Below, piece after piece: positions 11,995 through 25,093 of a stretch of DNA of 64,000 nucleotides (position 1 is its first letter; each line of letters begins with the position of its first letter). The DNA is from Glandiceps talaboti. Lineage: Eukaryota; Hemichordata; Enteropneusta; Spengelidae. The notes beneath the pieces are model-generated. The model saw nothing but the letters and a program-made list of their open reading frames with translations, was not told where the DNA came from and searched no databases. The stretch covers positions 8,212,342 through 8,276,341 of the forward strand of contig NC_135549.1 of NCBI RefSeq assembly GCF_964340395.1. Reading direction: 5' to 3'. The position numbers and the translations under genes were made by a program.

Positions 11995-14900
11995 GAATTG
12001 GGCAAAGTTACCTACCCATTTCATGAATTGGGCAATTGTACAGATTGGATGTAACATATGTATGTATGTATGTATGTATGTATGCATGTATTAACATGTA
12101 TGTATGTATGTATAAACAAACTGCACAAAATGCATGTAACAATTACAAGTATTATAAACAATTACAGTAAAGGCAAGAGGAGACGTATTTCAGTAAAAGT
12201 TGAACTCGTTTTCTGTATAATAATGCCAGCTGATAAGGCGATATACATTTACAATCAAATGAACAATCTAGCAATTTATCTGTAATCTTAATAAACCTCC
12301 TTGAACTTTGTTTTGTTTCCATATTTTTGTAGGTTGTCCACTTCTGCCATAACGAATCCAATGGTGACCCTAATGCACTGCACAACGAGTTAGCACCGAC
12401 TGAACAAAACAATCAGTGTCAACGCAAAAGCGCATGGAATGTTATGTTAGAATCGGTGGATTTTGTCAACAAAAGCAATCTTCCGATTGATGGATTGAAC
12501 ACGACACCGACATTTAAAGTAGTCAAGGAAACTGAATTCAGAGTTGTCCTTGTAATGGATGTATCAGGAAGTATGGGTTCAGTAAGTTTTATTAAAATCA
12601 ATTTTGAAAACATATTTCGCAATTCATGTAAAGATTGTTAGCATCACCTCCAGCGTTCAGCAGAGACAGAGGAACTATCCATCGATCAAATATAATGTTT
12701 AGTAATACACAACACATCAAAGTATGTGTCTAACAGTATCGACAATACAAACACGTTTATCTGAACCCTTCAACGGAAACATGTAGTTACTCATTTCGAC
12801 AAAGTTGATCTTTGACCTCTGAAACACTGTAAAAATGCCGTAGTGTGGTTCAGTCGAAGAATTGTCCATATTACATTTTCTTCAGCTAAAAATTATCACA
12901 AAGAGGAGTCATGTTCATTCACATTTTATAGACAGACCTCGAAAACTTATTTTGTTATGTTGAAGGTAGAAATGATAAATTAATGGTGTATTTATCCTAT
13001 GGTACTATATTTCTGTTATTACTCAGTACAACAGAATAGACGATCAACATCGAGCAGCTAGTAGATACATAGGATATACACTACCTCTCAACAGCTGGGT
13101 TGGCATTGTTGAATTTGCAACAGCATCCGCAAGACTCGCCCCACTAACAAAGATTGTCAATAATCGCACAAGAGAAGAGTTGGTCAATCTGTTACCGACA
13201 AGAGCATCTGGTAGCACTTGCATTGGTTGCGGATTGGAAGAAGGCATTGAGGTAAAGCATGGAAAATACCCTTGATATCTATACATTTGGTCAAGAGAGG
13301 AAGCTCAATTATTTCATGTATTTCTTCATAATAAATTAGGATAAATTGTGCCATTTTCACACTTTTTTGGATGGGCTCATGTTGTAGCGAATGTTCAATA
13401 AACTATACACTACATTCAAAGTCATTCTCACACCAAGAATACATGATCACTTTAATAGGAATAGCTCAACAGACCGAGGAGGTGGTATCCTTTTTCTTTC
13501 TGCGTGTCCAAACTTAACTTTCAGAGAAATGCTTACACGTTTTTTCTATTTTAATCAATAATGTCACAATGTCTTCTATATGATTGGATGCAAGTAAACA
13601 ATGACGTCATCGTGCTATTTATGATAATTTCGTTTACAATGCGATCGTCAACGAAATTCTAACTTCCAACTACTTTCCTTTCTATTGTGTGACGAGGCAA
13701 TACGATTATTTTCACTCTCAATTGATCACAGTATGCCAATGCCTAGTTTTCTTGTCGGAAAACCGATTAGAGCCACGACGGTTAAAACTAGTTGTCCGGT
13801 AGCGCAATTTCAGAAGTGAATTTAATATATTTTTAGACATTGACAAAGTGACGAAGTTGCCGAAATAATAAATATTGAAATATTGGTCAGTGACTGTTTA
13901 GTAGCTTAGAGCATCGTGGATTTCTAATATATATAAATGGTATCATAACATACTTCGTGACCTATTTGCATAATTAATCTTATTGCATCATCATTGATGA
14001 CTGAGAAATTTCACCTAACTTGTTGAATATATTAATGATCTTGTGATATGTATACATCCTAATGTCATGGGGCGAGATTGCTTTCATATCATTTATGTTT
14101 TAGGTGAATCATTGCAGAGGTTTTAGTCCACTGAGCCATTGTACATAGAGAATGATAGTAATTAGGTGTTACCGACAATTTTATATCTTTGGCTATTTAT
14201 CCACCTTTATCATGTTTTTGTTAGGTTCTTGAAAACAGCACATTTGGCTATGCAGCTGGTGGTATTATTTTCCTGACCACAGACGGAGAAGAGAATAAGT
14301 ACCCATATATTGATGACGTCTTACCCGAACTAATAGCCAAAGAAGTTATTGTGGATACATTGGCATTCAGTGATGATGCCGATCCTAAACTGGTCGAACT
14401 GTCTGATGAGACGGGTGGAAGAGCTTGTTGGTATTCAGAAGGTGATGATTCTACAGCCCTGCATGACTGTTTTACAGCATCAGTAACAGAAAGGACAAGT
14501 TCTAGTACGGAAACACCTGTACAGGTAAATGATGATTGTACATTTTAAAAAAAAGGTTGCACAAATCACACATTGTCACCTGTTGGACTCATCCCTTGCG
14601 ACTCTTGTTGAATACTAATTCCGGAGCAGTTTGCCAAATTGATTGGCTCTCTCACCCTGTCTTAGTTTCCCTGCTGTGGTCAAAGAGACATCATGACTGT
14701 TTAATTTGATATTCAGTTCGCATTTAGACTATACTGAAACTTTTTGTTTTCGTGTGCAGCTATCGAAAACGACGAAACCTATACAAAAACGAGACGATTT
14801 ATAGAAAGCGGCGTAAACAGTTGCGTTTTCATTTGAAAATGAATCTAGTCATGTCATTATGACGTGTCGATTCAAAAAAGTCTATCTTTAGGACTAGGGT

Positions 14901-17900
14901 AAAGTGGTCGATATTATAGGTATTATTTGTACCATTAAATAATTGATTTTCACCACAATGTGATCAATGATATATAACTGTCCATTAAGTTGTTGTTACT
15001 GTTGTTGTCTATAAGTAATTAAAACCTCTGAAACTTCCCCTCGTGTTAATATTTGATGACTTATTTACACACTAATTATTTGTTATTTTAGCTTGCGAGT
15101 TACAAGACTACTATAGCCGGCCTTGGAACTGAAACATCCACCATCTACATAGATTCCAGTATTGGGAGAGACACCATCTTCTTTTTCTTCTGGGATTTTA
15201 GTAGTAGTCATGAGGTTGACGTCATTATAACTCGACCTGACGGTACAACTATTGATAGTACTGATCCTCAATATAACAGTGATGCAACCACACGATCAAT
15301 ATATGTTAAGATTGATGGTATCGCTGAGGTATGTTTATCTTCAATATCATTCCCATGTTATAGCCATATATCTCGTGGCATAACACGGGTTCCCACATGA
15401 TCAGAATTGCAATTTATCTGTACCTACATATGACAAACTTTGTAGGTGAACACCACTTTTCATAGTAAAATATAATCGATAATAAAGAAATGATTAACAG
15501 AATCCCTTGACGCCTTTGCAGCATTCCTGATGTACTAGGTGTGCTTATATATATTTCCACAGTTACAGAGAACAGCTTGATCTCTTTGGCAAAACAGGTC
15601 GATCGATTTTCATTGACAATGTTTTGGTGATTACCCTTTACAGGCAGGAGAATGGACTTATCAAATCTACAACCCTGGCACGTCTAGTCAGGTAGTGGAG
15701 GTGTCTGTTGATTCCAAATCAATAGATCCTTCAATCCATCCAATACGACTGAGTTCCAACCCAAGTACAGACTATGTGACTGAATCACCACCGATGGCGA
15801 TAATCTATGCCGATGTGTATCAGGGATACAGTGCTGTTCTTGGGGCCAATGTTATTGCTACAGTAGAGAGACCAAGTCCTCACGGTGTTGTTGATGTACA
15901 ACTATTTGACACTGGAACAGGTATTGTAAAGTAATCAAGTTTTAATACACACACATTTTAAGGGTTCCGTGCATTTATATACTACTAGCTAAATGTTATC
16001 GATCTAACCCATTATAAGGCTTGTGTACTACTTGAGACACTGTTAGCACTGTGGCATCTGTGGTCATTTTTCTTTGAAAACAAGCTTTGTTCTCTTACTT
16101 CTCAACTATAGTGTATTCTACTTTAAAAAATACTATAACGTTACGCCTTCCTCATGAATATTGATATGACTATCGTTAACAGGTGCTGATATCAAGAAAA
16201 ATGACGGGGTATATTCTGGTTACTTTGTTGACTTTATTGAATCCAGCTGTTCAACTGAATGTCGATATAGCATTCAAGTCAATGCAGATAATGAAGATGA
16301 TACTGCCCAGATAAGAATGTTGAGTAGAGTTGGTGCCATGCCTAGAAATTATGGTAAGTGGATGTTGTAATGTAGCTGCATACCCATTTATTTGAGATGA
16401 CAACTTCATTCTGTTTGTAATTATATCGTTCGATATTAGTCGTATAGTTAGTTGTACACATTTTCTCAGAAATATCCACGACACACACTACCTTGGTCAA
16501 AACACGCAAGCTAAAATATGAACATTCACACCTTATAAGCGAATCACTCTTACTCCACTTTACTATCCCTTAGTTGTGTTTCAATCTAGATTTAATATTT
16601 TTAGCAATTAAATTTGTATTAACCCCCTTCCCCCGGTAAGTTGAACCCTTGGCCTATCAAGTGAAGTCCGTAACCCCCGAAATCGCGTAATATATTTTTA
16701 TGATCTTATTCTCTCCTTATATAGCTCTTATACCGAGAACACAAGATGGTGTCCCTATCGGTGATTTCAACAGAGTTGTCCAAGGCGGTATGATCCAAGT
16801 CGATGACGCAGTTGACTACGTAGATTGGAGTGACCCCAACGATGACCCCTTTCCACCAGCACGTATCACAGACGTGCGTGTTATCGATACATCGTATGAC
16901 GATGCAACTGTCACCCTTCAATGGACGGCAACGGGTGACGATATGGACAAGGGAACAGGTATTGCTATCATCATCCACTCCATCCAATATTCATTCGCAT
17001 TGCAAATTTGTCAACACAAAATAATTAAACATTTCTTTAAAAAAATTAAGTATTGCATTCTCTAGAAATCATCGTAATTCTAATAGTGTGATTAGAAATT
17101 GTGATTTGAGTTGAAAGTTTTGTTGGCAATGTCCTATCAAGCTAGAACTTAGCTAGACACATGATCAACGAATCGTTTGTTAAGGCAGCTGTATGTGTTG
17201 GACACGAATTGAAGATACATCCTTTCTTTTAAGGGAATATTTGACGACTGTCAATCCAATAAGCCTACAATACCATACCTCCATCACGGAAAATGATGAG
17301 TATATACTGCCACAAATGTTTTGCCGTCTTCGTATCTCAGTTCTGTAACCGTGTCGGATTTTGTAGTGTCAGCTTGAAGACATTTGTCTGAAAGGAATAC
17401 ACCTGTGTATTCTGAAGTGTCATTAAGACTTCCCTTTAATTAATACTTCTCTATATCTTAATTACAAGATTAGCTATTCCTATGGTCTGTCGATATGTTA
17501 TTTCGTTTATCAGATAAAGTGCATCAGGTATGCAGTCGTCTGATACAGTGATCAGTGGTGCGTGTAATACAACTTGGTTTGATAATTTAAGTGATATGAG
17601 CCAAATAACAAATGAAATTTGAGCGAAATTCTGACATTGTTGTCTTTTAATTAACAGCACATCTGTACGATCTCCGGTATAATACAGACTTCAATCAAAT
17701 CTTTTACAACTTTGATAGTTGTAATCAGTTAACCGACGCCGACCTTGTTGATGGCACTCTGTCTGATCCAAGGGAAAGTGGTCAAACTGAAACAGTAACA
17801 ACAACACTGCCCTCAAGTGGTCCAGGATTTACATATTATTTCTCCATCCGGGCTATTGATGACGTTGGCAATGTTGGTGAAAGTTCTAATATTGCCCAGA

Positions 17901-18181
17901 CTACTATTGTAGCCGCTGTACCCCCAGCATCAACAAGTACAACCATTCCCGGACCGACAACCGGTGCTTCTACAATTCACAGTCAGCAACCTATTCCAAA
18001 CAGTGTAGAAGGATGGCAAATTGCTGTTGTGTTGGCTTGTGTTGCTACTGCAGTTCTAGTTGGTGCTATCATCTGTATACTGTATTACAAGAAAATGAAG
18101 ATGGCTGCCAAAGTTTTACCATTACAGACAACATCCTCACAAACTCTGTCGCAGATGCCACCAGAAGAATTAAAAGTATAG
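7630..18181 (+). CDS. CLCA: CLCA paralogue 2, with altered zinc motif (KEWGH)
   Basis: Eleven exons: 7630-7806, 9751-10042, 10688-10983, 12333-12581, 13027-13251, 14225-14524, 15092-15328, 15644-15920, 16183-16353, 16725-16958 and 17658-18181. They encode about 993 residues, open throughout. Exon 1 carries a signal peptide (LGALLLFCSCIVLAS). Exons 2-3 form the CLCA N-terminal metalloprotease domain. Exon 4 ends in the VWA MIDAS motif DVSGSM, and exons 5-6 finish VWA. Exons 7-11 give the beta-sandwich, FNIII, a short Thr/Ser stalk, a membrane helix (about residues 940-965) and a cytosolic tail. The start is the only ATG in frame before the signal peptide and lies 44 bp after a TATAAA. The catalytic motif reads KEWGHLQWGLFEE where paralogues 3 and 4 read HEWGH...FDE, so protease and self-cleavage activity is doubtful. 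The first two introns hold little; the third carries a MITE with a LINE inside it. Confidence 0.92.
7807..9750. other. CLCA gene 2 intron 1
   Basis: 1.9 kb of AT-rich sequence between the signal-peptide exon and the first protease exon. No repeats or coding exons recognised. Confidence 0.6.
10688..10983 (+). CDS. CLCA: CLCA gene 2 exon 3: zinc-site exon lacking the first histidine
   Basis: This exon should carry the HExxHxxxGxxDE zinc motif. It reads VKEWGHLQWGLFEEY: the first ligand codon is AAA (Lys) instead of CAT/CAC, and the Asp near the third ligand is Glu. The surrounding residues and the cysteine-rich segment (CHDRHGCERCNTD) are well conserved with gene 4. CAC or CAT to AAA needs two base changes, so a single read error does not explain it. 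Known pseudoproteases usually lose such ligands while keeping the fold. Whether this copy still self-cleaves is inference. Confidence 0.9.
11273..12056 (+). mobile_element. TIR MITE (TGTTACAYCCAAT ends) split by a LINE insertion
   Basis: Its left end is TGTTACACCCAATTCGTGAA. The right end, reverse complemented, starts TGTTACATCCAATC, giving terminal inverted repeats of about 37 bp. The internal TTTTGAACTGGGGTGTTGAT and related sequence recur at 47562-48059 and 51180-51569. It is flanked on both sides by (TATG)n. A LINE 3' end occupies 11644-11994. Confidence 0.7.
11644..11994 (+). mobile_element. LINE 3' end (5'-truncated) with (ATT)n tail
   Basis: It encodes AAPRLWNSLDPTLRNAPSL then FKTNLKTHLFRKAYF and a stop at 11770, the usual C-terminus of an animal LINE reverse transcriptase. 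A 3' UTR follows, ending GCGCTATAAAAGAAATAAAT and an (ATT)n tail. It is nested inside the MITE. Confidence 0.75.
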
Positions 18182-18399
18182 TTGTATAGTAATTCCTTTG
18201 CTTGCAGCATGTCAGTGTATTTAGCACAGTTACCTTTTTTTTGACGATGAAAATGTAAAATACTTCACCAGTTTTTAAAGACAAAAGTCACATTTTAATT
18301 TTAATTATTTTTCAAACTACGCGACTTTGGCGAATATTTCCCAAGGACATCTTTTACCCCCTGTTAGTACAATCTATGATGCATTTTTTCATTCATGTA

Positions 18400-18405
18400 A
18401 ATAAA
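18400..18405 (+). promoter_or_regulatory. Polyadenylation signal, CLCA gene 2
   Basis: AATAAA lies about 220 bp after the stop at 18181. It is the first canonical hexamer on this strand downstream of the gene. Confidence 0.5.
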
Positions 18406-19081
18406 ACACTCAGTGTCTAATGCCGTAATGGTATATGGTGAATTAACCTCCATAACTGTCAAACATTGAAATTTGACTCACGTTTCATCTTTAACAGAAC
18501 CTGTGATTAAATCACTACCAGGGGCAATATATGTTGTAATATAGTATTCCCGTTATATACCTATATATGGCAACTTTATCTGGTCCTGTAGAAACAACAT
18601 GTAAAATATATATGCACTTTTTTGTTATGTCAATTATCTCAAATATGTCGTGTAATATTTCATAGGGAGACGCATGGTGTGTAATTTTTGTAATGATTTT
18701 GAACTCTTGTGGTTTTTAAAAAATGTGTCGCATGAGTCGTAATACATGTAGACAATTACAATTCACCACATTGAAGGTTCGAATTCGATGACTTTATTGT
18801 ATTAGACATTTAAGTTTACTTATTGTAGTTAGTTCTTAACTTTGCAAATTAAGGTGACGTATTGACCTTTAACCTGGACTGAAACAATAATTGATATGTA
18901 TACATGTCATTGGGGCATTTACATATTTGGAATATTATAAGTTTAACACTGTATAGTATGATGAAGTCACGTCAACTTGTAATCACAATGTGATCAATAA
19001 GTAATAGAGTTTGGTTACAGTTAGTTTCTTATGTATTTTTCTTCTTTTAAAGTGAGTGAGTGAGTGAGTGTGTGAGTGAGC

Positions 19082-19139
<58 letters not shown>

Positions 19140-20551
19140 GCGTGTGTAAGTTGGGGTTATACAAATGTACATACGGGACTAGGATAAACTTGACTTTCAG
19201 TAGAAGGCTGGTTGACATTGAGAAACGATTGATGTACAAATGTATTTGAAAACATTCCAGTGCAGACATACAATATGTAGTTAAAATCAATAATCGACAA
19301 CAGTCAGCTAACATGACAACGGCGTGTAGCAGCACTCCTTATTTGAATGTGTAACGAAACGGACGAAGTATCAGGTCCAGTCCCCACTTCATTGTATCGT
19401 GTGATTAGAAGGACGGGGCAGGTTCGTATCCAGGCAACAATAAATATACACAATGACCTGTGCTCCCTCTCGATATATGTATCATATATACGATCGTTGA
19501 GTTATCCACTCTGCAAGAACACTGAATTCAAAATCCACCGTTTATCATTCCCTGGGCAGTGATCATGCACGAATGGCGATCGGCTGGGACAGTCCATATT
19601 GAAGTTCGTCAGTTTTAGTATAGATGATCGCTTTTATGGGTAGCAGATACCGATAGAATCATATCACCTAAGGCTTGTAATATTGAACTTGCCATTAAAA
19701 GTCAAGTTCACAATTATGTAGTTTCATAAATTATACAGACAATATCTCCCAGACAATATGGAATATTGTAATTGTGCAGTGATCGATTCCCCTCAATTCC
19801 GTCACTAGTGGCTAAAAATATCATGATAATTTGGCTCACACTAACTTAAGTGAAACGATGTGTGTTTATAAAAAGAAATCGAGATTTTTTGTAACAGCAG
19901 GGGCACAAAATTATATAGAAATTATAATTCCTAATTTGTACCTTTCACCTGCCATAGGTATTTGATAATATTTAAGTACAGATAATTTTTTTTTTCAAAC
20001 AAGCAACAACTTGGAAAGTTTCACATCAAGCCAACGGGTTCTGTGCTTTTGTCTTGTCAAATATGACCGAATTTTAGTTGTGGTGACAATCGTTGTTATC
20101 CAATGAACGATTTAATATATGACTAGCTTGATCAGTGTGACACCATATCACAAATACTACAGACAATGTCATAAGTGTTAATTTTAGCCCAGTACGTCGT
20201 TATCCACCATATCAACACCGGTCATTGATTTCAGTTGAACAATGTCCATCGCACTATTCCGACAATAATTTTCTCGTTATGCAGTCTAAATTTATTATAT
20301 CCATATAGTGTTACAGCACAATCGTCACCATAAACTGCAGATATCTCGTATATGCATTCATTTGACTGTCTCACTTCTTGTTTGCCTTAAACTTAGTATT
20401 ATAGAGAAAATAAATGCAGGTAAAATCTTTATCAATGTATCATCTTCACGCGGAAATAATAAAGAAAAAATACGAAAAACTAGTACGGTCAGAAATCTGC
20501 TGACGTGTAAACGATTGTTATTGATAGGAAACTATTTCCGTGTTCAGTGAG
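18406..20551. other. Intergenic region between CLCA genes 2 and 3
   Basis: Contains the (GT)n tract and otherwise AT-rich sequence without recognisable features. Confidence 0.6.
19058..19147. repeat. (GT)n microsatellite
   Basis: GT dinucleotides with GAGT interruptions, between CLCA genes 2 and 3. Confidence 0.9.
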
Positions 20552-20557
20552 TATTTA
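20552..20557 (+). promoter_or_regulatory. Decayed TATA box of CLCA gene 3
   Basis: TATTTA sits where genes 2 and 4 have TATAAA/TATAAG. The following GACAGGACATCTTTGGA aligns with GGACACCTTGGA of gene 2, so homology is clear. Confidence 0.4.
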
Positions 20558-20601
20558 GTGACAGGACATCTTTGGATATTGTGTACTGTGGCAGTGGCAA
20601 G

Positions 20602-20771
20602 ATGGCAAACTTCTGCACAAAGTCATGAAATTGTCTTCTACTCTGTACATATATTGTGTTGGCATCTACGAAAAGGAACCCTGTTCACCTTGAGAATAAT
20701 AAGTACACAACGCTATTGATAGCCATAAACGAGGAAGTTGTGGAGGACCCTGCGCTAGTGGAAATTCTAGA
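20602..20771 (+). pseudogene. CLCA gene 3 exon 1 relic with in-frame stop
   Basis: The ATG at 20602 is in frame with the conserved end of exon 1 (NNKYTTLLIAINEEV). A TGA at 20626-20628 interrupts it inside the signal peptide. Upstream sequence aligns with the gene 2 promoter, but the TATAAA there reads TATTTA here. The donor after GAG is GTTTGA, weaker than the donors of genes 2 and 4. This is direct reading; loss of function is inferred. Confidence 0.8.
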
Positions 20772-21407
20772 GGTTTGAAATTTAGATTTTTTTAAAAGCT
20801 GATTTTGAATAACCCATGCCATCAACTTCACAGGAAAATGATTCGATCTTTATGGATTATACAGCAAAATAGCTTACCATGATAAGTGAAAAATAGAGAG
20901 AGCCGACCCAGATAAAGCAGGTGGTATAGACACGAATTTATATGGTAACACTGGCAGCGCCTATTGTTCTATGTGACTTCATAAAGCAACAGCTTTGCAG
21001 TTTAATAGTATTAAATACAATAGCAGCTTTGATTTTAAGACTCAACGAAATTTATCTGAGAATGGTGACTCTCACTTTGACGACAGGTTTAAATTGGCCA
21101 TTTTCAATAGTACAGACAGAGCCTTATACATGTATGCATGAGTCTCGCCAACACTGGGATCAGATACTACTAACTGTTGTCTGATATTGACCAATACAAA
21201 ATTATACATATCATCACATTTAGCGTGGACGAGAGTTGCTGGCGGAAAGTTATACATTCTAATAGCCTAGGTTGGAGTTACTGTATCAAAAAAATAAAAA
21301 ACATGGGAACAAAATGCTCCATTTGCTTGTATCTTATAAATAATTTGAGCAATAAGAACATGTCGGTTTACCGCTATAATATAGTGCTCTGTCTGTCTGT
21401 CCCTCCC

Positions 21408-21745
<338 letters not shown>

Positions 21746-21796
21746 GTAATATATGTATATATTGTAACGTAGTAAGACCCATACCAAAACTATATG

Positions 21797-22400
21797 ACAC
21801 CAGATTTAAACTGAATGGCTTCCGTAAGGACACAGTCTTTAAATTTTCGTTCCTACACACAATAATTGTTGGAATGCAACAGAACATATGCAATTAGTAT
21901 GTTTGAAGTATGTACCAAATGTTAACGAATTCGAGAGTGCATTGTCAAGATATAGCCTAATTACTGAAAATCATTAATTATGCAAATGAGTCATTAAAAC
22001 TAAAAGCTACATCACACATTTTTTTTAGAGCTGTGCACTTTGTTATGTTGTTGTGTGTAGTAAATTAGATTGAAATTTGAAACATGTATTCTTAAGATTT
22101 AGCCTAATTACTATGCGAATGAGTCAATAAAAGCTACATTATCAAACTTTATATGGCACATGGATTTTGTTGTCATCAATGTATGTATCAAATTATGTTG
22201 AACTTACAGGGTGCATTCTTAAGATATAGCCCAGTTACTGAAAATCATTAATTATGCAAATGACTCAATAAAACTTAAAGCTACATCAACAGGCTTTTAA
22301 CAACATGTGCCCTTTGGTTTATTTGAAGTATGAACCAAATTATATTCAATTTGAAAATTGCATTCTTAAGTTATAGTTTAAGTACTGAAAATCCTGAATT
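21797..22400 (+). mobile_element. CCGTAAGG-family element, truncated copy
   Basis: It opens with CTTCCGTAAGG, preceded by the same flank-like AGATTTAAACTGAATG as the copy at 2796, and repeats the 140-150-bp unit with TATGCAAAT. The (CAGA)n end is missing. It lies between gene 3 exons 2 and 3. Confidence 0.65.
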
Positions 22401-22744
22401 ATGTAGAAAATTATCGACGTTTGATAGTATCATTCTGTTGTGTATTTGTAGGTAAGGTTTTGGTCCATGAATGGGGACATTTGCAGTGGGGCTTATTTGA
22501 TGAGTATCCAACTGATATAAAAGACCAGTATTATGTTGATGGAAGTAGTGGCAAAGCTGAAGCGACGAGATGTTCCCTTGCAATCACAGGAAAGTCCTGC
22601 GCTTTGAATGACAATGAGAGATATGATATTTGTGAACCCTGTACTACTAACCCTGAAGTGCTACCAGATGCGAACTGCGTGTTTCTTCCAGACGAACCCA
22701 ACGAAGGAACGGGATCTTACATGTATGCAAGCTATCTTGAATCT

Positions 22745-23783
22745 GTGAGTATTATATAAATTGATGACTGCAATGCCGCATGACTATACTATACGTACTG
22801 AATGTGCAGTTCTTGTAAATACTTATTTCGACATATATTATACGATGTTATATAACATTGTTTGTTATTGATTGAAAAAGATATAATTTGTGTTTTTCTA
22901 CTCAATAAATTTAGAAGATCCTCGCTTTTCAGTGCTGCAATTGTTTCATGTTCGCTTATGTTATGGCTAATTTGCCACCTGAATTGATGTCGAATTTACT
23001 GACATTTCCAATACACAATTGCAAACAGATGGGTCCGTCCCCAACACCAAATCCGCGCACTATATACAGCTGATGAATATAAACTATAAGCATGTTGTTT
23101 GGCGATGTGTATTCGATGAATACATGATAATATCAATCAATTGCTACGCGTACGGTCAGACAGACATATACACGCTTATTAAGGGAGCCTTCAGTAATTA
23201 CAAGGGGGTGCGATGTTCACTTTTTACAAATCGGTACTCGGGGGAAGGGGCATATTTTAGAAAAAGGAAATTAGGGGAAGGTCATATTTTACTAACCACT
23301 ACCACAATTGTAGTTAAAGTAATACCATAACATATGAGTGAAATGTACTGAATTAACTTTTAGTTGTAGTGTGGGGAGAGGAGCAGATCTCACATTAGTA
23401 AATGGGAACAGCATGGCAAGATATTGGTGGTGGATTGGAGATGCTGACCTCGGTCTGAGGTTGTCAGTTATCCGCTCATCTAGTCTTTCGAATTTGGAGT
23501 TCTGACTTTAATCTCAGGCAATTAGATCCAAACACAGGCACTGATTTACAGTGATTTATTTTTTAAATATAAACACAAACTTACTGTGGTGGAAATAGTG
23601 GGAAACAACAAATGCCTTTAAAACTATCAATGTGGTTGGATATTTTCTACAGAACAAATCAGGAGGGTGTCATATTTTTTAGCACAACGGACTAGGGGCA
23701 CACAGACTGGGGTTGATTTTCCCCCGTCAGTCCCCCTTATAATTATTGAAGGTTATCTATGATGTGATTTTTGTTTCTATAAG
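22745..23783. other. CLCA gene 3 intron 3
   Basis: The ORF at 23019-23330 lacks any family match I recognise and has no paralogous counterpart. Nothing supported. Confidence 0.5.
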
Positions 23784-24927
23784 GTCATTCATTTCTGTCG
23801 CAGCCAATCAAATGGTGGTCACCCGCATGCAGAGCATAACCCTGAAGCACCTAATGACCAAAATAAAATGTGTACTCATAAAAGTGCCTGGGACATAATG
23901 GAAGAATCCGTGGATTTTTGGAATAACAATCCGCCAAATGACGAACTAGACACGATGCCGCAATTCAAAATAGTTAGAGAAAGCGAATTTCGAACGGTTC
24001 TTGTGATGGATATATCAGGAAGCATGAGTTCGGTAAGTTCGTTGATGAGTTATCTTTTCCGATTCATGTACAATATAACATCAAGGAATGTCACATGGTT
24101 ATTTGAAGTGATGAATCATTGTGCTTTATTTCATACTTTAGTACAACAGAATAGATGACCAACTTCGAGCAGCGACTACATATATTCGTCATACGCTGCC
24201 TTTAAACAGCTGGGTTGGGATTGTCGAGTTTGAAACCAGGGCAAGAATACTCGCTCCATTGACAAGGATCGTCGATGACACGACTAGAGAAGAACTAATC
24301 GAATTGTTACCATCCACAACAACTGGTAGAACTTGTATTGGTTGTGGGCTTGAAACGGGTATTGATGAGGTAATGAGTAGACATTTTCAGACTTTTCAAA
24401 GGAGAGACATTCAAGAGTGGTTTTAGCATGTCGTTTGTTATAGCAGTTACATAGTTTGTCTGTCATTATTGTCCGGGACAGTTCTGGAAGAAGAAATGTT
24501 TTTATTCTCCTACGTACTGAAGGGTACTAACTGAACTCCACTACTCTAAGCATTCTGACCTGGTCATTTCGTGAAACAAATTGTGTTTTTATACCTGGCA
24601 ATCTCTGAAACTGACATTTCATTTTCCAGTGTTGTTAACGATTACAACGACAGTATAATATTACATTAATTTTTCAGATATCACAATACTAAGATATGGG
24701 AAACTAAACCTTAGATTCGACTCTTAAATAGTTAATGATTTACTAGATTTAAGATTTTTGTCATGGATATTGAGACAACAGGTTAATTGATTGGTCCAAT
24801 CGTGTATATGAAATTAGCATGGTTGTATACTTGACGCGTACATGAAATGAATAGCACCTGCCTTAAAATGTCTATACAATACTGCATTTGAGAGATATTT
24901 TCATGTTCTGTCAAAACGTGGCCGGGA

Positions 24928-25093
<166 letters not shown>

